Below are positions 27,001-33,800 of a stretch of DNA of 64,000 bases, in pieces. A model generated the notes under the pieces. The model was not told where the DNA came from. It searched no databases and saw nothing but the letters and a program-made list of their open reading frames with translations. The position numbers were made by a program, and so were the translations under genes. The stretch spans positions 3,368,911 through 3,432,910 of the forward strand of contig OZ025875.1 of the NCBI GenBank assembly GCA_964019415.1, read 5' to 3'. The first letter of the stretch is position 1; every line of letters begins with the position of its first letter. Origin of the DNA: Ianthella basta (lineage: Eukaryota > Porifera > Demospongiae > Verongiida > Ianthellidae).

Positions 27001-30000
27001 TTCATACGCTGTACTTACCTGTGCAGTTCATTCCATCTCCAGTGTATCCTTCGCTGCAGGTACATGTGTATGACCCAGGCGTGTTGGTGCACAGAGCGTT
27101 GTCACCACAGGGAGACTGTGAAGTGCATTCATCAACATCTGTGCAAATAGTTTACAGATGCATGAAATTAAATCTTACTAGCAAAACACTCTTAACAGTT
27201 GAAGTCTAGGAGTGTTACTCAAATAGAATACATTAAAATGTAACATGTATAGAGTGCTAGTTTATCTATATGAAGCCAACAAGGAAGTACCTACCAGTGC
27301 AGTTCATTCCATCTCCACTGTATCCTACATTGCAGGTACATGTGTATGACCCAGGTGTGTTGGTGCACAGAGCATTGTCACCACAAGGAGACTGCTGCAA
27401 GCATTCATCAACATCTGCAGGAAACAGTAAAGTTCTGTATACAATTTGTATAACTACTATCAATTGTCAAAGTGAACATAGCATCATCTATACATAATAT
27501 TATTAGTGTTTGCATATTTACATGTAGTCTAGCTGCTAGCCCCTACTTTGTCATTGCGCGCAGGGGCGGAAGCAAAGTAGGGTCTAGTAGAGTGTGTAAA
27601 TTCCACACCTCGCGCTGACCAATGAGATCGCTGCTGCCTCAGTTCACAGCAGTAATTATTGAGACACGGGCGCTTATTGTGTCAAAGTAGAGACAGGGCG
27701 ACAGTTGTATCCGAGACAATAATACGCTTGCTACTGGCTTTGGAGCCCGCGATCCTCAAGGATAACCTATGCAACCATGTTTTCCACCCCCTGGTTGTGG
27801 TTTCTCCCTCATTACTGAGTATTATTCACCAACTTTCTTCCGCCCCCGCACACGCTGACAAAGTAGGGGCTAGCGGCTAGACTAATTTATATGGGGATTG
27901 ATGATCTATTTCACCAGGAAGCCATGAAATACCACCACACTCAGAGATAAAGCCAAACTACTTTGAAAGCACTGTAAGGTGGTCCACTAGGAATGGTTAA
28001 TGCACTGACCATGCTATATGCATATGTCAGTAACAACACATTCACCCCATATACTTCAGAGCCTTGAAGTCAAGAAAATGAAACTGAAGCCTCAAAAGAG
28101 ATTGACTTAAATCTGCATGAGCGAACACATACTCAGCACCAACAGATAAAATGAAGGCAAGCTGAAGTTATATTGCTGATGTTCAACTCACCTGGTGAGG
28201 TGTCGCACACCACTCCTGCATCTTCACTGTGAGCGCAATTATGAATTCCAATACCATTATGGGAGCAGTTAACTAGGCGCACCTCACTCCCAGTGCAGGC
28301 CACATTGTCATAGTGGATTGGACCAGTGCCTTGACCAAAGAAGGCTTGTCCAGGTGCAGATGTGGCTCCACTGTAACCAAGCTGTCGGCACACCACATTG
28401 GCATCATTGATGTCCCAGAGGTCATCACACACAGTGCCCCATTGGCCGTTGTGGTAGACTTCTACACGCCCTTCGTTTACAGTGGTACCTCCCACCAATC
28501 GAATGGCACCTTCACCCTCTGCCGTATGAGAATGACAATGGAAGTAAGAATGCAGAAGCTGTTGTCAGCAAGGCAAATCACACGACATTCAACTTACCTT
28601 GCATATTAGTAGTACACACCACTCCTGCATCTTCATGATGACCACAGTTATGCACTCCAACACCATTGTGAGAGCAGTTAGCCAGGCGTGTCTCACTCCC
28701 AGTGCACTGCACATTGTCATAGTGGATTGGACCAGTGCCTTGACCATAGGTAGCTCGTACAGGTGCAGATGTGGCTCCACTGTAACCAAGTTGTCGGCAC
28801 ACCACGTTGGCATCAGTAATGTCCCAAAAGTCATCACACACAGTGCCCCATTCGCCATTGTGGTAGACTTCTACACGACCTTCATTGTCAGTGGCACCTC
28901 CAACCAATCGGACATCACCCTCTGTTGCATCAGATAAAAAGTGAAATGTAGAGGCTCTGTACGCAAGCCTAGGGAACATGTGCAATTTTAAATCCACATA
29001 CAACAACACTTTCCCTTTCTGGTAGAGTTGGTTTGCATTGTCTCAAGGACATGAGACTAGAATGCATACAACAGCAATCATGCCTCTCTGATTGTAGTGT
29101 ACAGTGTGCAGTGTGGGGCACAGAATATGTAAACAAAGTTAGCTTACATATACAGTATGGTGCATGGAAATGGCAAAGTTGAACCATGAAATGGTACTGT
29201 TTACAAGTTCACGAGCATTTACCTGTGTTAGCAAATAAAAGTTAATGGCTATTGGTTATGGGTTAAGAGTTCACCCCAAATCGTCAACAATTTACATAAT
29301 GTTACAGACGAAAACTACTTGATTAGTTCTAGCTGTACAGCAGCAACGAGGAGAGCATATCTAAATATTTGTGAACAGCAAATCATGCAACGACACTGTC
29401 AAGAAGAATGTGACCTATTATTGTGAACGTCCATGTGACAAAGTTCCTGATGTACATCCCTAAAACTGTTGGTGTGTGTTAGTGATTAATTTAATCATTA
29501 CAACACAAGTGAAGGAAACATTGGCTCAGCTCACCTGCTTGAACCATACACACCACTCCTGCATCTTCAGCGTGAATACAGTTATGACTTCCAATACCAC
29601 GATGAGAGCAGTCAGCCAGACGTGATTCACTCCCAGTGCAAGCTACATCGTCATAGTGGATGGGACCACTGCCTTGACCAAAGAAAGCTCGTTGAGGTGC
29701 AGATGTGGCTCCAGTGTAATTGAGCTGTCGGCACACCACATTGGCATCATTGATGTCCCAGCTGTCATCACACACAGTGCCCCACTGTCCATTGTGGAAA
29801 ACCTCCACACGCCCTTCGTTTGCAGTGGCACCTCCCACCAATCGGATGGCTCCCTCATTCCCCACTGCATGAGAATCACAAAACAGTGTGACATTACGGT
29901 ATCATTGTGTAGCTGAAGCAGTCAGCATGAACCTGATAACTACAAGGTCTGCATAAGTAGGAGTAGCTGTGTCATGAGATCTTCCAGTGTGTGCATGACT

Positions 30001-30811
30001 CAATCCACAGCCCAGGTATCTAACAATGGTGGTGACCTATATATCACCTATGTACTAGGTCATTTTGAAGTAGCAGATAAATCACTCCAGTGATTGGCTA
30101 TGTAGAGAGGCTGGCAATCTGTTTCAGCAGACTGATGATGCTTCAGTGGTAGAAGACGGTTCCAATATGTATTCAATGACCAGACACCATGTACGTACAA
30201 AACTATGCATGGAATAGACAATGAAGATGACTTTGGCTAAACGTATCAGTGACAAAAGCTTCCACTGTGCAGACCAGTGAATACATAAACAATGACTTAT
30301 ATTCGTACGCATGTACTGACCAGTGCAGTTCATTCCATCTCCACTGTATCCTTCATTACAGGTACATGTGTATGACCCAGGTGTGTTGGTGCACAGAGCA
30401 TTCTCATCACAAGGAGACTGTGAAACACATTCATCAACATCTGCAGAAGAGGTTTACAGATGCATGAAATTAAACTTTTGTAGAAAAATACTTCAACAGT
30501 TGAAGGCTATGAGTGCTACTCAGATAGAATATAAGAAATGCATGCAAATAGCAGTGAAATTATAAATGTAGTCAACAAGTAAGTACCCACCAGCGCAAGT
30601 CATCCCATTTCCACTGTATCCGTCATTGCAGGTACATGTGTATGACCCAGGTGTGTTGGTGCATGTGGCATTCTGATCACAAGGTGACTGTGTAGCACAT
30701 TCATCAACATCTGCAGGTATCAGTAAGCTTCTGTACACAGACTGCAGTATACTGTAACAATCATGTGTCAAAGTGTACGTAGGACCACGCACATTAAATA
30801 GTTTGTGTGTG

Positions 30812-30888
<77 letters not shown>

Positions 30889-33800
30889 ATGTGCATGCAT
30901 CAATGGTTTCTGTGTGCACGTGTGCATGCATCAATGGTTTCTGTTCTCTTTGCTAATTCACCAGGAAGCCAAGAAGATATCACCAAACTGTCAGGGATTA
31001 GGCTAAACTACATGGTAAACACCGTAAGGCAGGCCACATGGAATGGTTAGTGCACTATCCATTCCAACTAACAATGCCTTCACACCATATACCTAAGAGC
31101 TTTGGAGTAAAGAAGATAAAACTACCATAAAGCCAGAAAAAGAACTGACATAATGTGCAGGAGCTAAGACATACATAATAAATGCCAATTGATAACACAA
31201 AGGCAAACATGTTGAGATTCAACTCACCTGGTGTGGTGTCACAGACCACTCCTGCATCTTCACTGTGAGCACAGTTATGAATTCCAATACCATTATGAGA
31301 GCAGTTGCCCAGACGTGTCTCACTCCCAGTGCAGGCCACATTGTCATAGTGGATTGGACCAGTACCTTGACCAAAGAAGGCTCGTTGAGGTGCTGATGTG
31401 GCTCCAATGTAACCAAGTTGACGGCACACTACACTTGCATCAGTAATGTCCCAACCGTCATCACACACAGTGCCCCATTGGCCATTGTGGTAGACTTCTA
31501 CACGACCTTCATTGTCACTGCCACCTCCAACCAATCGGATATCACCCTCTGTTGCATCAGATAAAAAAGTGAAATGTGAGAATTCTGAATTGTAAGCCTA
31601 ATGAACACCCTTATCTTAATGCTGAACCTACTTGCTACATCAAAAACACTGTTCCAGATTAAGAAAATCAACTCAGCTCACCTGTCTGAACCATACACAC
31701 TACTCCTGCATCTTCACTGTGAATACAATTATGAATTCCAATACCAGAATGTGGGCAGTCAGCCAGTCGTGTCTCGCTCCCAGTGCAAGCTACATCGTCA
31801 TAGTGGATTGGACCAGTGCCTTGACCAAAGAAAGCTCGTTGAGGTGCTGATGTGGCTTCACTGTAATTGAGCTGACGACACACCACATTGGCATCATTGA
31901 TGTCCCAACCGTCATCACACACAGTGCCCCACTGTCCGTTGTGAAAGACTTCAACTCGACCCTCATTGGCAGTGGCACCTCCTACCAATCGAATATCACC
32001 TTCGCCCTCCGCTGTATGTGAAAAACAAAACTGAGAGTACAGACATGGTATGGCATGGTGCTTCTTCAGCATAAATTCACCTCTGTTTTTCATAGCCTCG
32101 CGGGGGTACAAAACAAATTCAAATAAAAGCCAATTAAGAGGATGAAAACTATGTTTGGTTGTGACAAACATAATCCGTACCAATAGTGATGACCTAAAAA
32201 TCAGAACCACTGCTCTAGCACAACTCACCTGGTGTGGTGTCACAGACCACTCCTGCATCTTCGCTGTGAGCACAGTTGTGAATTCCAATACCATTATGGG
32301 AGCAGTTAGCCAAGTGTGTTTCACTCCCGGTGCAGGCCACATTGTCATAGTGGATTGGACCAGTGCCTTGGCCATAGGTAGCAACTCCAGGTGCAGATGT
32401 GGCTCTGGTGTAACCAAGCTGTCGGCACACCACATTTGCATCAGTAATGTCCCAACCGTCATCACACACTGTTCCCCATTCACCATTGTGGTAGACTTCT
32501 ACACGCCCCTCGTTGTCAGTGGCACCTCCAACCAAGCGGACATCATCTTCTGCAACAGCAGATGAACAAGTGAGAATGTAAGGTAAACCAGGATAATTCT
32601 GTCAATATTTATTTTGAGTCGATGTAATTCTACCTGGTCAGTCTACAATTACATATTGAGAAGGAGTGCACTCAGCCCAACATAGTGTTAAACAGTGCAC
32701 CATGTAAATGGGCTCTGTACTGCTGGTAATGTGGTGTGTTAAAAGTGAGTCATGACTGCCGCCAAGGCAGTATCTTAGTGACAGAATTACCCTAGGTTAC
32801 CTTAGCAATTCTACATAACCAGACTAGTAGAAACACAAAAATTTATACACAACATTATACAGTATCTATGCACCAAGAGCATTCTGCTTGGATGTAACAA
32901 TACATACAGTATACAACCTACATACTGTACTGTAAGCAGGAAAGCATGCCATGAGAAGTTCCGTCAGGTGATTAATTAACCACAAACCAGGATTCCTTGC
33001 ACAGAACCCACTGCATAACAATGCAGACTCAAAACATTAACAAGAACATGACTGGATATGCACAGGCTTACAGTATACCATATTGCATGTATTTTAAGTT
33101 AATTGAGAGCTTTAGCATAGCGTAGCAATGTTACGGTATCCCAAGGATACCATGCATATTGTACTGTTATCACGATGTCTTCAGCGCGTGGCATAGGGAA
33201 ATTTGGTAAAACAGTAGTAGTGAAAAGATGGCAGCGATCTAACTCACATAATGACTGATTACTTGCATAAGCAGGAAGACGACGAGCAGGAATAAGACGT
33301 TGCAATTGAGTGCAAGAAGCAGCTAGACTGGTAGTGACATGCACTGCAGCAGGTGACACTATGCAGGCAAGTTTATTTGTGTCCCACAAATTCGTGTAGG
33401 AGGAGAATATTGTCAGCAATGCTAAAATGTACAGGTGAATCTCTGTGTATCCCCGTAAGAAGAGTGCCAGCCGTATAAGCCAGAGGAACCTCCGCAGAGG
33501 AAGCAGGAGGCATGGTCAAAGGCACACTTATGCTGACAAAGCTGGATACTTGCTTACTGGTAAAGGATGCGTAACTATGCTGTGTGTCACTCACTGGCTG
33601 AGTAGGAGCATGCACACAGACACTGTAGAAGTGGCTAGAATGCTTGCAGATACTGAAAAGATGGTAACGTTTATACCATAGAAGTGTCGATAAAACTCGG
33701 TTCTATCGTAAAATAAGGAAGCATTTTACCATATTTTGTGATTGCACAATAACTTATTGTAAATTGTATTGCCTTACACTATGCCAAAGCTCTCTATTAT

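Larger units (their letters stand above)
24737..27414. repeat. Shortened unit 4
   Basis: Contains the a/c chimeric exon, a d exon and two EGF exons. The a-d intron has lost about 440 bp between the foldback element and the conserved intronic ORF block, joining CAACCCTG directly to AGCAGGAAGA near 25560. Confidence 0.85.

Noticed and set aside
28578-29009. Possible extra leader upstream of the SRCR at 28.6 kb ([12 protein letters not shown]...)
   Set aside because: The open frame crosses a pyrimidine tract before a normal c-type acceptor; such tracts read as hydrophobic residues by chance and no leader homology to the other four exists.
30773-31050. Plus-strand ORFs rich in C and V
   Set aside because: They are translations of the TG microsatellite and its flank; frames are not conserved between units.
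31668-32486. Minus ORF of 272 codons that seems to hold more than one SRCR
   Set aside because: It reads one SRCR out of frame and then crosses an intron into another; splice sites and phase support separate exons.
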